DNA from: Candidatus Electrothrix aarhusensis
Lineage (GTDB): Bacteria > Desulfobacterota > Desulfobulbia > Desulfobulbales > Desulfobulbaceae
Assembly (NCBI GenBank): GCA_004028505.1
Contig: MTKO01000096.1
Span: forward strand, 1-32,323
DNA: 32,323 nucleotides
Direction: 5' to 3'
Numbering within the stretch: the stretch's first letter is position 1; each line of letters begins with the position of its first letter. A model generated the notes under the pieces. It ran no database searches. It was not told the DNA's origin and saw only the letters and a list, made by a program, of their open reading frames with translations. Shown piece after piece: positions 16,894 through 25,537 of the stretch. Both the position numbers and the translations under genes were made by a program.

Positions 16894-18950
16894 TATCTTT
16901 TATCACTTGGTTTGGATAACATCCGCGAAGCTGTTTTTAAGAGAGCCTGCCGGAGTAAGTCTTTGTCAAGAGGTATTTGGAATGGGTCTTTCTCTGCCGC
17001 ATGCAGATTGTTGAGTAGATGAGTCAGAGGAATTGTTTGAATAAGCTTTGAGAGCTTAAGAAATGCTTCTTGCTCTTTCCCTGCAAGAAGACTGTTTTCG
17101 GCCTGAAGCAGCATAGCTATCTGATCGTTTTGCTGGATAGCTTTGTTCAGCAGAGCTTCTGCGCCGCTATAGTCCCCCTGCATGGCCAGAGCCTTCCCCT
17201 TTCCCGTAAGAACGAGAGAAAGGTTCCGGTAAAAAAGTTCTGCCTTGCGGTAAGAAGCTAGAGTGTTGGCAGGTTTTCTCTGTCGTAAAAAGACAGACGC
17301 CTCAATCAGCAGGAGATTGGGATCTTCTTTCTGAGCATATCGTTCAGTAATAATCCGCCGGGCCTCGTCATAGTGTTTGAGTTCAATAAGCACAGCTATG
17401 AGTTTTTCTCCTGCTGCTGTGTAGTCCTTACGGAGAGAGTATGCCTGTTGAAAGTATTCAAGAGCCCTTTCGGGTTGGTCGAGATCATAGGCTATGCTGC
17501 CTTTTTGCATACGTGCGATGGGAATGATTGTATTTCGAGATGCTCCACTTGCTGCGAGTTGTTCAGCTTCTTCACAAAGGTTAAATGCTTCTTGAAGTCT
17601 CTTCTGTCCGGCGTACCAGCAGCTAGGTTAAGTTTCACTCGTGCGCTACCTGGGGCCTTTATAAGAGCATCTTCATTTAATGTACCTGCATTTTTCCAGG
17701 CCTTATTGCGTTCGATCGTGCAAGGCCGGATTGGACTAGAAAAAAGGTGCAGGCTAGCGTAGTTATAATTGCTGCCCATTTTTTTTTCTTGATTATATCA
17801 ATGGAGAAAGCTGCAAGAGGCAAAAAAAGAAAGAGGGATGGGAGGAGGTTTCTGTGTTCGAAAATGAGCTCCAAAGGAATAATCGTTGATTCGACAAGGT
17901 GATTGAGAAAATAGTATAAAATCACAAAGGAAAGCAGAGGTCTTCTATGGACTTGTACGGTAGCGAGGAAAATTAATCCGATACAGCAAATGATAGCTGC
18001 TATGGTTTGCCAAGGAGTAAATAATGAGGTCGATAAATTTATATCATGGACAATGGAAAGCCGTGACGCAGTTGGATAAAAAATTTGGGAGAGATAAAAG
18101 AGCAGTATGCGTGGTTCTGTCAGAATACGTTCCTGAAAAGTGAAATTCCTATGCCCGTAACTATTGGCCTGGGCAGTAATGAAATCCCAGCTGAAGAAAA
18201 GTATTCCAGCAGAAAGTAAGAGAAAAAGCAGAAAAAAAAGTTTTGTTTTTTGTTGAGCGAATTGTTGAATTTTTGCGAATTGGAAGAAAAAAATACCTTC
18301 TATGAGAGCAAGGGAAGGAAAAAGGAGGATGGTATTTTCCTTACTGCCTAGGGCAAGTAGGGAGCAACAAAGGCAGCACATGAAAAAGATGGCCTGATAC
18401 AATCTGTTATTGCTTAATCGTACCCGGAGGTAGAAAAAAAGAGCACTGACGGAAAATAAGGCTGCAAGTTGGGCCATGCGCTGGACAATATAGGTCACTG
18501 CCGAGGTGTGAATGGGAGCCACAAGCCAGAGCGTAGCTGCGAGCAGGGCAATGTTATTTTTCTGAATGTGAGAGTAGTTTTTTTTCTTAGGGCAGGGGTA
18601 TTGAGAAGTTGGATGCAGCTCAGGTAGAGCATGATGGCTGTACAGCAGTGGATAAAAATATCGACAATATGATATCCAACCGGACTGTTTTGACCGAAAA
18701 ACCAATTCAGGGCAAAAGTGAAGTTAGCAACTGGTCGATAAAATCTCCCTGTGGATTCAGGGTGGGCGTAAAAAGTTTTGGAAAGTGTGGTAGGCTGAAG
18801 AGTTGTTATATGAAGCGGAGTGTTATTTAGAATGTTCCCGGAATCATCAAGGTGCCAACCATTATGGAGGATTCCGCTGTATATAAGCAGTATAAGGGAA
18901 CTGAGCAGAGCCGAGTGAAGATGAAAATTTCGTAGTCTTGATAATGACAT
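16893..18950 (-). CDS. TPR-containing multi-pass membrane protein, TMTC/GT-C-like (copy 2, three frameshifts)
   Basis: This is a paralogue of the next gene, sharing WHLDD near residue 35, the HTSAVTYIVQRMAQLAALF segment and the same helix pattern. The reading frame breaks three times. One break is at an A8 tract (plus-strand T8, 18578-18585). The second is near 17711-17722, before IERNKAWKNAGTLN. The third is near 17614-17618, where LNLAAG must continue as YAGQKRLQEAFNL. The corrected product is about 685 aa, matching the 695-aa sister, and ends in TPR repeats (DLDQPERALEYFQQAY). Conservation continues across every break, so the indels are probably sequence errors. If real, the gene is dead. 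It starts just after the pilin terminator, so it may be read by leakage or from its own promoter. Confidence 0.75.
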
Positions 18951-18952
18951 AA

Positions 18953-18983
18953 CAAAAAAAGCCTGCTGAAGACAGCAGGCTTT
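18953..18983 (-). terminator. Intrinsic terminator after the pilin gene
   Basis: A perfect 9-bp stem (AGCCTGCTG / CAGCAGGCT) with a 4-base loop lies at 18960-18981. On the minus strand it is followed by T7. It lies between the pilin stop and the start of the TPR membrane protein, so it should cap an abundant monocistronic pilin message and reduce read-through. Confidence 0.92.
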
Positions 18984-19005
18984 GAAACTCCTGATGGAGA
19001 AGAAC

Positions 19006-19572
19006 TTACAGGGTCTTGAAGAAAGCTATCTCATCATCTGGTGATGCTTTACGCGCTGCACCTACAGTTCCGAGGGGGTTTTTATCATCTAAGCTATCAG
19101 GAGTAATCCAATGAGTATCAGAGCTGCTTACCTTGAGGGGACAGTTACCCGCACCTTCTTCAGCCCAGATAATATAATTGGATCCCACTTTATATGCACC
19201 AGCACCCTGACCTGCACCATAACCAACGTCAGCAGAGGATTTATAGACTGTGGAAGCGGACAAAAGCAGGGTATTGGCTTCATAGACACCAGCATCATCC
19301 GCACCGACAAAGAGTTGTGGGCGGTTTCCAGCTACGTATAAGTAACTGGTGGAGGCTGTTGTGTTGCTAGGAACAGCAAAATAGTCTGCCAAGGCACCAC
19401 TGATTGCACCAACATCGTTTACGGTTGCAGTACAATAAGACTTGTTCTTGTACTCAATAAAGTTCGGGATAGCAACAGCTGCCAAAATACCGATGATAGC
19501 GATAACGATCATCAACTCAATCAAGGTAAAACCTTTCTCGTTTGCTTGTTTTCTTAAGGTATTCAGTTTCAT
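19006..19572 (-). CDS. Type IV major pilin-like protein (PilA family)
   Basis: The prepilin is 188 aa. It has a short leader ending in NEKG, cleavage before Phe15, and the conserved [24 protein letters not shown] helix start with Glu at mature position 5. The mature protein is about 174 aa. It has two cysteines (C47 and C144) and a globular part rich in Ser, Ala, Gly and Thr. A strong GGAGGA ribosome site and a dedicated terminator suggest high expression. It is therefore probably a main pilin rather than a minor pseudopilin. The two TPR/GT-C proteins directly downstream make it a candidate glycoprotein. The long globular domain sets it apart from the short aromatic pilins of Geobacter. A GspG-type major pseudopilin is the main alternative. 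Confidence 0.9.
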   Translation of the reverse strand: MKLNTLRKQANEKGFTLIELMIVIAIIGILAAVAIPNFIEYKNKSYCTATVNDVGAISGALADYFAVPSNTTASTSYLYVAGNRPQLFVGADDAGVYEANTLLLSASTVYKSSADVGYGAGQGAGAYKVGSNYIIWAEEGAGNCPLKVSSSDTHWITPDSLDDKNPLGTVGAARKASPDDEIAFFKTL

Positions 19573-19644
19573 GGTGTCCTCCGTTTTCAGGAAAAGTTTT
19601 TTATACGTCGACCCGTGCCGACATTTCTTATTTGCTTCTTATGA

Positions 19645-19660
19645 TACATTATCTGTGCCA
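19645..19660 (-). promoter_or_regulatory. Weak sigma-54-like site upstream of the pilin gene
   Basis: On the minus strand TGGCAC-N5-ATGT lies about 75 bp before the pilin start. The -24 GG half is perfect, but the -12 element has GT instead of the conserved GC. Many pilA genes use sigma-54, so the position is suggestive, but the match is weak. Confidence 0.22.
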
Positions 19661-19824
19661 GGATACTTTTTATAATGCATTCTTCTTTTTTGCCTTATCA
19701 AACAAGGTATTACTAATAGTGTGCTTTTTGCACCTCCCCGTGTCCTTGTTCTCTGTTGCTCTATGAGACAAATTCTGCCACAGGGGCTGACAAAAAATGT
19801 CAGTTTAACAGCGAGGGGCAGTTG

Positions 19825-20364
19825 CTACAGCTCTGCATCTTGAAATGAGCTGGCTGTGCTGTCTTTTGCAGACAGGCAAGGCTTCCCCTGAAGGGGCCAA
19901 TCAATATTGAGATCAGGGTCGTTCCAGATAATAGCCCGTTCATACTCCGGTGCATAATAATCTGTCGCCAAATAGAGAAACTCCGCCTTTTCAGAAAGAA
20001 CAAGGAATCCGTGGGCAAAGCCTTCCGGTACCCAGAATTGTTTTTTATTTTCAGCGGAAAGGTATTCACCTGCCCATTGCCCAAAGGTCGGAGAATCTTT
20101 ACGCAGGTCCACGGCCACATCAAAAACTTCGCCCACAAGGACTCTTACCAGTTTTCCCTGCGGCTGTCGGATTTGGTAATGGAGACCTCGCAGAACATTT
20201 TTATTGGACGCGGAGTGATTATGCTGAACAAAGCTGGTGTTCAGGCCGGTTATCTCCTGCCAGCGGCGCTGATTAAAACTTTCGAAAAAAAAACCTCGTT
20301 CATCGCCAAAGACCTTGGGTTCAATAATAAGGACGTCCGGGAGAGATGTTGCTCGTACCTTCAT
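19825..20364 (-). CDS. rfbC: dTDP-4-dehydrorhamnose 3,5-epimerase RmlC
   Basis: The protein is 179 aa, full length. The cupin fold shows the family signatures GDERGFFFESF, QHNHSASNKNVLRGLHYQ with catalytic His62, and VPEGFAHGFLVLS. It ends with a LYLATDYYAPEYE strand holding the active-site tyrosine. It epimerises C3 and C5 of dTDP-4-keto-6-deoxyglucose on the way to dTDP-L-rhamnose. It lies 34 bp after rfbB in the same operon. The other rhamnose genes, rmlA and rmlD, are not in the window, so the pathway must be completed elsewhere or the product is used differently. Confidence 0.95.
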   Translation of the reverse strand: MKVRATSLPDVLIIEPKVFGDERGFFFESFNQRRWQEITGLNTSFVQHNHSASNKNVLRGLHYQIRQPQGKLVRVLVGEVFDVAVDLRKDSPTFGQWAGEYLSAENKKQFWVPEGFAHGFLVLSEKAEFLYLATDYYAPEYERAIIWNDPDLNIDWPLQGKPCLSAKDSTASSFQDAEL

Positions 20365-20398
20365 AGCTGCTGATTCTGTTTGAAATTAAGAAAAGAGG

Positions 20399-21466
20399 CT
20401 ACTTGCCGTACATCGCTGCATAGTATTCTTGGTAGGAACCATCCATAACCGATTCCATCCACGCCTGATTATCCAAGTACCAGGAAACGGTTTTTTCAAT
20501 TCCCTGTTCAAAAGTATATTTAGGCGTCCAGCCTAATTCTTGATCAATCTTATCTGCATCAATGGCATAGCGACGATCATGACCAAGGCGGTCCTGTACA
20601 AAGGTGATTAAAGAACGTCTTGCTTTACCTGATGAGAGGAGGCCGAGCTTTTCATCCAGCATATCGCAGAGGAGCTCCACAACCTGGAGATTATTTTTTT
20701 CGTTATGCCCACCGATATTATAGGCTTCTCCCAATCTTCCCTGTTCAACAACCTGGACAATGGCCTCGCAATGGTCCTGCACATAGAGCCAATCGCGTAC
20801 ATTGCCGCCGTCCCCGTAGACCGGGAGTTCTTTTCCCTGCATGCCGTTATTGAGTATCAGGGGAATCAGTTTTTCCGGGAATTGATAGGGGCCATAATTA
20901 TTGGAGCAGTTGGTAATCAGAACAGGCAGGCCGTAGGTATGAAAGTAGGCCCGCACCAGATGGTCCGAAGATGCTTTAGAGGCGGAATAGGGAGAGCGGG
21001 GGTCGTATGAGGTTTGTTCGGTGAAAAAACCCGTTGCTCCCAGAGAGCCATAGACCTCATCCGTGCTTACGTGAAGAAAACGGCACTGCTCGTTCTTTTG
21101 TCCGTTATCCAGCCATTGCTTTTTGGCCGCCTCAAGCAGGGTAAAGGTGCCGGTGATATTTGTTCGTATGAACTCGGCTGGCCCGGTTATGGAACGATCC
21201 ACATGGGATTCGGCGGCAAAATGAACCACCGTATCAATCTGCTCTTCCGAGAAGAGGCTCTCCAAAAGAGTTTGGTCGCAGATGTCACCTCGGACAAAAC
21301 GATAGTTAGGATGCTCACTGACGCCCTCAAGGTTATGCAGGTTGCCAGCATAGGTCAGTTTGTCGAGATTAATAACTCGCCAATCCTGGCGTGTCTCAAG
21401 GAGGAGGCGGACAAAGTTTGCGCCGATAAAGCCACAGCCGCCGGTAACTAAGACTGTTTTATTCAT
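20399..21466 (-). CDS. rfbB: dTDP-glucose 4,6-dehydratase RmlB
   Basis: The protein is 355 aa, the usual length. It is a short-chain dehydrogenase-type Rossmann enzyme with NAD-binding GGCGFIG (9-15). The catalytic STDEVYG contributes Thr135, Asp136 and Glu137, and YSASK contributes Tyr160 and Lys164. RSPYSASKASSDHLVRAY is the family signature. It converts dTDP-glucose to dTDP-4-keto-6-deoxyglucose, which both RmlC (next gene) and WecE (at 13606-14745) can use, so it is the branch point of dTDP-sugar supply here. The ATG at 21466 follows the tRNA-Pro terminator, so the operon needs its own promoter in the roughly 30 bp between them or within the terminator region. Confidence 0.97.
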   Translation of the reverse strand: MNKTVLVTGGCGFIGANFVRLLLETRQDWRVINLDKLTYAGNLHNLEGVSEHPNYRFVRGDICDQTLLESLFSEEQIDTVVHFAAESHVDRSITGPAEFIRTNITGTFTLLEAAKKQWLDNGQKNEQCRFLHVSTDEVYGSLGATGFFTEQTSYDPRSPYSASKASSDHLVRAYFHTYGLPVLITNCSNNYGPYQFPEKLIPLILNNGMQGKELPVYGDGGNVRDWLYVQDHCEAIVQVVEQGRLGEAYNIGGHNEKNNLQVVELLCDMLDEKLGLLSSGKARRSLITFVQDRLGHDRRYAIDADKIDQELGWTPKYTFEQGIEKTVSWYLDNQAWMESVMDGSYQEYYAAMYGK

Positions 21467-21498
21467 GATCGTTCTTTTTGTGGTGTTTTATAGCTGGC

Positions 21499-21545
21499 AA
21501 AAAAAAGGTTTCGCCTGTATATTTTTTATTATACAGAACGAAACC
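21499..21545 (-). terminator. Intrinsic terminator of the tRNA-Pro transcript
   Basis: The stem has two 7-bp helices (GGTTTCG / CGAAACC and CTGTATA / TATACAG) separated by a small internal loop, at 21507-21545. On the minus strand it is followed by T8. It lies 25 bp after the tRNA 3' end and ahead of rfbB. Confidence 0.85.
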
Positions 21546-21570
21546 CATCAGTCTTTGACTGAAAAATCAA

Positions 21571-21647
21571 TGGTCGGGAAGAGAGGATTCGAACCTCCGA
21601 CCCCAGCGTCCCGAACGCTGTGCTCTACCAGGCTGAGCCACTTCCCG
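21571..21647 (-). tRNA. tRNA-Pro (anticodon CGG)
   Basis: The gene is 77 nt on the minus strand. The acceptor stem CGGGAAG / CTTCCCG is perfect and the CCA end is encoded. The anticodon stem CAGCG / CGCTG encloses the loop TTCGGGA, giving anticodon CGG, which reads the proline codon CCG. The T arm contains GGTTCGAATCC. The D arm reads GGCTCAGCCTGGTAGAGC. All normal features are present, and a terminator follows. Confidence 0.97.
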
Positions 21648-21785
21648 ACATGAAATTATGTATTGCCAAAATTGTCCGTCTTCCTATTATTCAAAACAGA
21701 ATTTTTATAATATGATTCGGCGGTGCTGGCAAGTTTAAAGTTTACTGAAAATAAAAAATAATGAAGTGATTTTTTCGGTAATACT

Positions 21786-22058
21786 TTATTTGACAGCCTC
21801 GGAGAGCTTGCTGCCCGGCTTGAATTTAGCCACAGTTTTAGCAGGGATTTCCATTACCGCACCTGTTTGAGGGTTTTTCGCCTGCCGTGCTGCACGGTTG
21901 GCAGTGGAAAAAGTACCGAATCCGACCAGTGTAACTTTGTCACCTTCAGAAAGGGCCTCTGTAATACTCATCAGCATGCCATTGAGTGCTTTTTCTGCTG
22001 CTGATTTGCTGATGTCTGCTGCCCCGGCCATAGCCTCAACCAATTCTTTTTTGTTCAT
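21786..22058 (-). CDS. HU-family histone-like DNA-binding protein
   Basis: The protein is 90 aa, exactly HU size. The ATG at 22058 is chosen because GGAAAGGAC lies just upstream and the product starts MNKKELVEAMA like other HU proteins. Upstream in-frame sequence is not HU-like. The family signature GFGTFSTANRAARQAKNPQTG forms the DNA-binding arm, with the intercalating-proline region in RQAKNPQTG. A helix-rich N-terminus serves dimerisation. HU bends and compacts DNA and helps replication and recombination. Whether it corresponds to HupA or HupB cannot be said. It is transcribed alone on the minus strand, about 140 bp upstream of tRNA-Pro. Confidence 0.95.
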   Translation of the reverse strand: MNKKELVEAMAGAADISKSAAEKALNGMLMSITEALSEGDKVTLVGFGTFSTANRAARQAKNPQTGAVMEIPAKTVAKFKPGSKLSEAVK

Positions 22059-22242
22059 GCGTCCTTTCCTCTCTTTTATAGTACGAATTTCAGTAACTGG
22101 TTCTGAATACAACCTTTGTGTCACAGCGATTGATATGTCAGATTACATAATGTGATATAATCTTGTTAAAGAAAAAATTTCCTCTGTATTAGGCAGCGGA
22201 TATCTTCAACAGCCGGTATTAAACCGGATAGTGAAGCATCTG

Positions 22243-23049
22243 TCAACGTCCTTCTAAGTCAAGATAAATCTTGTGAACGCCCTTCTTTTTTAGCTGGCTG
22301 ACAATATGCTTTCTTGTGGAATCAAAACAGAGTTGCTGAAGATGAGTTCTCGGTAGCTGCACAAAAACAGTTTTTTCTGCGTTTGCATCCAAGCGAACCC
22401 GGCATCCGGCAAAGCCGCTCTCTTCCAGTGTTTGCTCCAGAGTTGCAACCTTTATAAGCCGTTCTGCCGTAATGGGCATTCCGTGGGGAATTCTGGTGGC
22501 AAGGCATGACGATGAAGGAAGGTCAGCAGTGTCAAGGCCTAGGCTTTGACTCAGGATTCGGATTGCCTTCTTGTCCAGGTTACAGTCAGCCAAGGGGGTA
22601 CAGATATCAAGCTCTGCAAGAGCACGCAGGCCGGGACGTCCAGTTTCCCCTTGGCGCTGATCGTCACTATTGGTTCCGTCAAGAAGGTCGATTATGCCTT
22701 CTTCTTGCAATATTTCCCGAAAAAGATTGTACAGATGCTTTTTGCAGAGATAGCAGCGTTTTTTCGGGTTAGCAACAAAGTCATTCCAAGCAAGCGGTTC
22801 TATCTTGATGCTCCGCTGCTGGATCGTACCAGCCGGGTACCCATGACGTTTTGCCCAGGTAATAACGTTTTCCCGCTCTTGCTTTTTTTGGAGGCAGGAG
22901 TCGGCGTAAAGTACCATAACCCTGTCCGTCCCCAAGACATCAAGGGCAGAGCGTAGCAGAAACGAGGAGTCAACTCCGCCGGAAAAGGCTATTCCCACCC
23001 GGTCAAAATCGGAGAGAAGGCGGCGGAGCTGGTCGATCTTACTGTTCAA
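22243..23049 (-). CDS. larE: ATP-dependent sacrificial sulfur transferase LarE
   Basis: The protein is 268 aa. It is a PP-loop ATP pyrophosphatase with SGGVDSS at 23-29, KKRCYLCKKHLY with C99 and C102, and GTNSDD. It also has LPSSSCLATRIPHG, whose C182 matches the sulfur-donor cysteine region of LarE. LarE adenylylates a pyridinium dinucleotide and transfers sulfur to it while making the nickel-pincer cofactor of lactate racemase. LarB and LarC are absent here. Instead it lies 5 bp after the DUF39 homocysteine-biosynthesis gene, clearly in one operon. That suggests it might supply or handle sulfur for that pathway, or that it is a LarE paralogue with another substrate. The gene family is secure; the substrate is not. 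Confidence 0.92.
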   Translation of the reverse strand: MNSKIDQLRRLLSDFDRVGIAFSGGVDSSFLLRSALDVLGTDRVMVLYADSCLQKKQERENVITWAKRHGYPAGTIQQRSIKIEPLAWNDFVANPKKRCYLCKKHLYNLFREILQEEGIIDLLDGTNSDDQRQGETGRPGLRALAELDICTPLADCNLDKKAIRILSQSLGLDTADLPSSSCLATRIPHGMPITAERLIKVATLEQTLEESGFAGCRVRLDANAEKTVFVQLPRTHLQQLCFDSTRKHIVSQLKKKGVHKIYLDLEGR

Positions 23050-23054
23050 CTTTG

Positions 23055-24266
23055 TTATTTTTCCGGGTCAAAAGAAAAATCTGCGCTCGGAAAATAATCA
23101 ACCGGTTCGCCAAGATGAAACTTTCCTTCCTGAATCCATTGCTTCAGGGTCTCCGCAATTTTGCGGGCACCCGGGAGAGAGGAGAGCGGGGCGGTTGGTA
23201 CCTTTTTACCTGCCACCTCTATCTCGCCGCTCTTCAGCTGGGCATAGCTGACCTTGCCGTAATGGCGGGCAATACCGTTGGTGTAATCATGACCGTAGTC
23301 CACCACATGGGTGAAGATCTCCTCATCCGAGACCCCAGTGAATCGGGCTATTTCCTCATTGAGGATGGGGATTGGTACACCTAGCCCCACAGCAAGAGAA
23401 CAGCCGTATCCTCGTAGGCTAACGCCACGGAGCCACTCTGCCGACATCTGCTTCAGGTCACCCTGGACCATCATGGTCCCTGCCGGTCTGGTTGGAACCC
23501 CGTTTTCGCCACGCGGTGCGCCTGGATTATGTTGGGAGCCTTGAAAGGTCACATAGCCTACGCCGCCACCGAGAAAGATACGGGTGCCGATACCGATGGT
23601 GCGGTAAAGCGGATCATTGAGTAAGGGGCTGAGCTGGCCTGCGCTGCAATAATTAGCATTGCGGCAATTGGGTTTCAGCGTACCCATATATGTATAGACA
23701 ACTTTATCTGAGAGATTGACCGCACAGTTGTAATTCTGGTACCCGTTGCGAGGGTTACAGAGCAAGGCATGAGGCATCTCGGCCAAGGTAATCTCTTTTT
23801 TGCACTTAGTGTTGGCGTAGCAATCTGTGGGGTAGGCCTTGGCCTCCAGATGCACTGCTTTGCCTGCCACCAGATCTTCGATGATATGGCCGCCTCCGTA
23901 ACGAAATTCTCCGGGATAGACCTGATTGAGCGGGTCACCCTCAGTCGGTTCTGTCGCCCCTAAGTAGATATCAATAGCCGCTATACCAGCGTAGGTTGAA
24001 ACCTTGTTGATCGAGACTTTTTGCGCCTTGATGGTTGGGTTGGTTTGGCCGAAGTTCAGAAATGCACCTGAGGAGCACATCGTGGAAAAGGTGCCGGTCG
24101 TCACTACATCGACTCGTCGGGCTGCCTCGACAGGGCCTTCTTGCCGGACAATATCAACCATCTCATCCGCTGTGACCACTACGGCTTCACCCGCCTTAAT
24201 TCGGGCGTTGATTTCCGCGTAGGTTTTATTTACCTCAAACTTGCTCTCTTGCTTCGGATCGCTCAT
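23055..24266 (-). CDS. DUF39 homocysteine biosynthesis protein (aspartate-semialdehyde sulfurtransferase type)
   Basis: The protein is 403 aa. Family signatures include TTGTFSTMCSSGAFLNFGQ with C64, then the segment with Cys150 and Cys156. Glycine-rich GTRIFLGGGVGYVTFQGSQH and GYGCSLAVGLGVPIPILNEE follow. This is the COG1900/DUF39 family. Its methanogen member MA1821 turns aspartate semialdehyde into homocysteine using sulfide, with conserved cysteines carrying persulfide, together with a ferredoxin-like partner. Sulfate reducers and methanogens commonly have it in place of classical homocysteine synthesis. No NIL/ferredoxin partner gene is adjacent here. A 14-bp palindrome lies 43 bp upstream of the ATG. 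The gene leads a two-gene operon with larE. Confidence 0.93.
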   Translation of the reverse strand: MSDPKQESKFEVNKTYAEINARIKAGEAVVVTADEMVDIVRQEGPVEAARRVDVVTTGTFSTMCSSGAFLNFGQTNPTIKAQKVSINKVSTYAGIAAIDIYLGATEPTEGDPLNQVYPGEFRYGGGHIIEDLVAGKAVHLEAKAYPTDCYANTKCKKEITLAEMPHALLCNPRNGYQNYNCAVNLSDKVVYTYMGTLKPNCRNANYCSAGQLSPLLNDPLYRTIGIGTRIFLGGGVGYVTFQGSQHNPGAPRGENGVPTRPAGTMMVQGDLKQMSAEWLRGVSLRGYGCSLAVGLGVPIPILNEEIARFTGVSDEEIFTHVVDYGHDYTNGIARHYGKVSYAQLKSGEIEVAGKKVPTAPLSSLPGARKIAETLKQWIQEGKFHLGEPVDYFPSADFSFDPEK

Positions 24267-24308
24267 CCCTTTGTCCTCTGTGTGCGTTCTCGACCGGTTT
24301 TCTGAATT

Positions 24309-24322
24309 TTTTCGTACGAAAA
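24309..24322. promoter_or_regulatory. Perfect palindrome TTTTCGTACGAAAA, candidate operator
   Basis: TTTTCGTACGAAAA equals its reverse complement. It lies 43 bp upstream of the DUF39-larE operon start, in the gap shared with the divergent YitT gene. It has the form of a dimeric regulator site. I do not recognise a specific known operator. Confidence 0.45.
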
Positions 24323-24544
24323 TCGTTCAGCCCTTTTATTCTTCATTTTTTGTTTGCAACCCATGCCCGATGGTTTTAGCATGTTAAAATAATCTAGTAT
24401 ACCTGAACCCTGTATTGCACGCCAAACGTTTTCCGTTTTTTGCTAATTTTGTTGCAGTCGACAGGGGTAATCACTTGAAATTCAGTTGACAAATGTCGTC
24501 TACCCGGAAGAGTGCGGCAGGGATTTGTTTTTGGTATTTTTCAT

Positions 24545-25419
24545 ATGCGTACAGGCGGTAATCCACAGGCACTGTTTCTTTCTCCTTGGCAGGTCATTCG
24601 AGATATTGGGCTGCTCTGCTTTGGCGGTGTTCTTTGTGCCATCGGGGTTAACAGTGTTCTGATTCCCCATAATTTTGTCACCGGAGGGATCACCGGCATC
24701 GCTTGATTGGCTATAAAATATTTCCTTTCCTTGATCCTGGGATGATTTATTTTCTTCTTAATCTGCCACTTTTTGCCTTAGCTTGGATGGTGGTGGGACG
24801 ACGTTTTTTTGTCTACAGCATCCTAGGTACTGCTGCGCTCAGTGTGTCCCTGCTGTTTTTTCATTTTGATCTCCACATCGAAGACCGGATGCTGAACGCC
24901 CTACTGGCCGGAGTGATTCTCGGGGTTGGCGCAGGACTCTGTCTAAAAACCTCGGGTTCGCAGGGGGGCACGGATATGCTTTCTGTTGTCCTGCTGAAGC
25001 GATTTTCCATCAAGATCGGCAACACCCTGATGGTGCTTAACGGTCTTGTTCTTCTCCTGATTTCTGTTTATTATTCCATTGAGGCGGTTCTGTACACCAT
25101 GATTGTTGTTGTCAGCTCCAAGGTGATTAATTTGGTGGTGGTCGGTCTCAGTCAGCGCAAGGCAGTTTTTATCATCTCGCGCCATTGGGATGATATTTCT
25201 CGGGAAATACTCAAGGATATTCGGCGCGGCGTGACCATTATAAAAGGGGAGGGCGGGTACAGCCGTAAGGAGGAAAAAATTCTTTACACCGTTGTCCAGC
25301 TGACGGAAATCGGCCTGCTGAAGCGGCTCGTTCATGGGATTGATCCTGATGCCTTTGTGGTGATCAGCGATACCCAGGAGGTCATTAATTACAGGATCGG
25401 GAATCAACCGCATTGGTAA
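24545..25419 (+). CDS. YitT family membrane protein (DUF161-DUF2179), frameshift near 24703
   Basis: The first frame runs from MRTGGNPQALFLSPW to HNFVTGGITGIA and stops at TGA (24704-24706). The next frame begins exactly there and continues as LIGYKIFPFLDPG. One missing T (GCTTTGATT read as GCTTGATT) joins them into a roughly 291-aa protein of normal YitT length. It has about five membrane helices in DUF161, including the conserved GGITGIA and SGSQGGTDMLSVVL segments. A cytoplasmic DUF2179 domain with KGEGGYSRKEEKILYTVV follows. The family is widespread, and proposed roles are transport or sensing, without an agreed substrate. The ATG at 24545 is my choice; a GTG at 24512 is possible. The gene is divergent from the DUF39-larE operon. 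Confidence 0.85.
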
Positions 25420-25537
25420 CGGGCTGGGGGGATAAAAATTCTCCCGGAAATGAATCTCTGCTCCCTTGACGGGATTGAAAATTATGAAAGCACCTCTGTC
25501 TTGTAATAATATTTAAAATAAAAATAATTGGTTATTT

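Noticed and set aside
19006..19572. Conductive (Geobacter-type) pilin
   Set aside because: The mature protein is about 174 residues with a full globular domain, unlike the roughly 61-residue aromatic-rich Geobacter pilin. Sequence alone gives no support for conductivity.
19787..19803. CTGACA-AAAAA-TGTCAG hairpin after rfbC as a terminator
   Set aside because: The stem is only 6 bp and no T tract follows on the minus strand.
21571..21647. tRNA-Pro as integration site of a genomic island ending in the glycan genes
   Set aside because: No integrase is present, and I see no repeat of the tRNA 3' end elsewhere in the window. The tRNA has its own intact terminator.
24486..24491. TTGACA as -35 box of the yitT gene
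   Set aside because: No acceptable -10 element lies 16-18 bases downstream, so a promoter cannot be supported.
24704..24706. In-frame TGA codons (YitT, CZB protein, PheA) as possible selenocysteine sites
   Set aside because: In each case the protein family continues in a neighbouring reading frame, not after the TGA in the same frame, and no cysteine is expected there. Single-base loss explains all of them.
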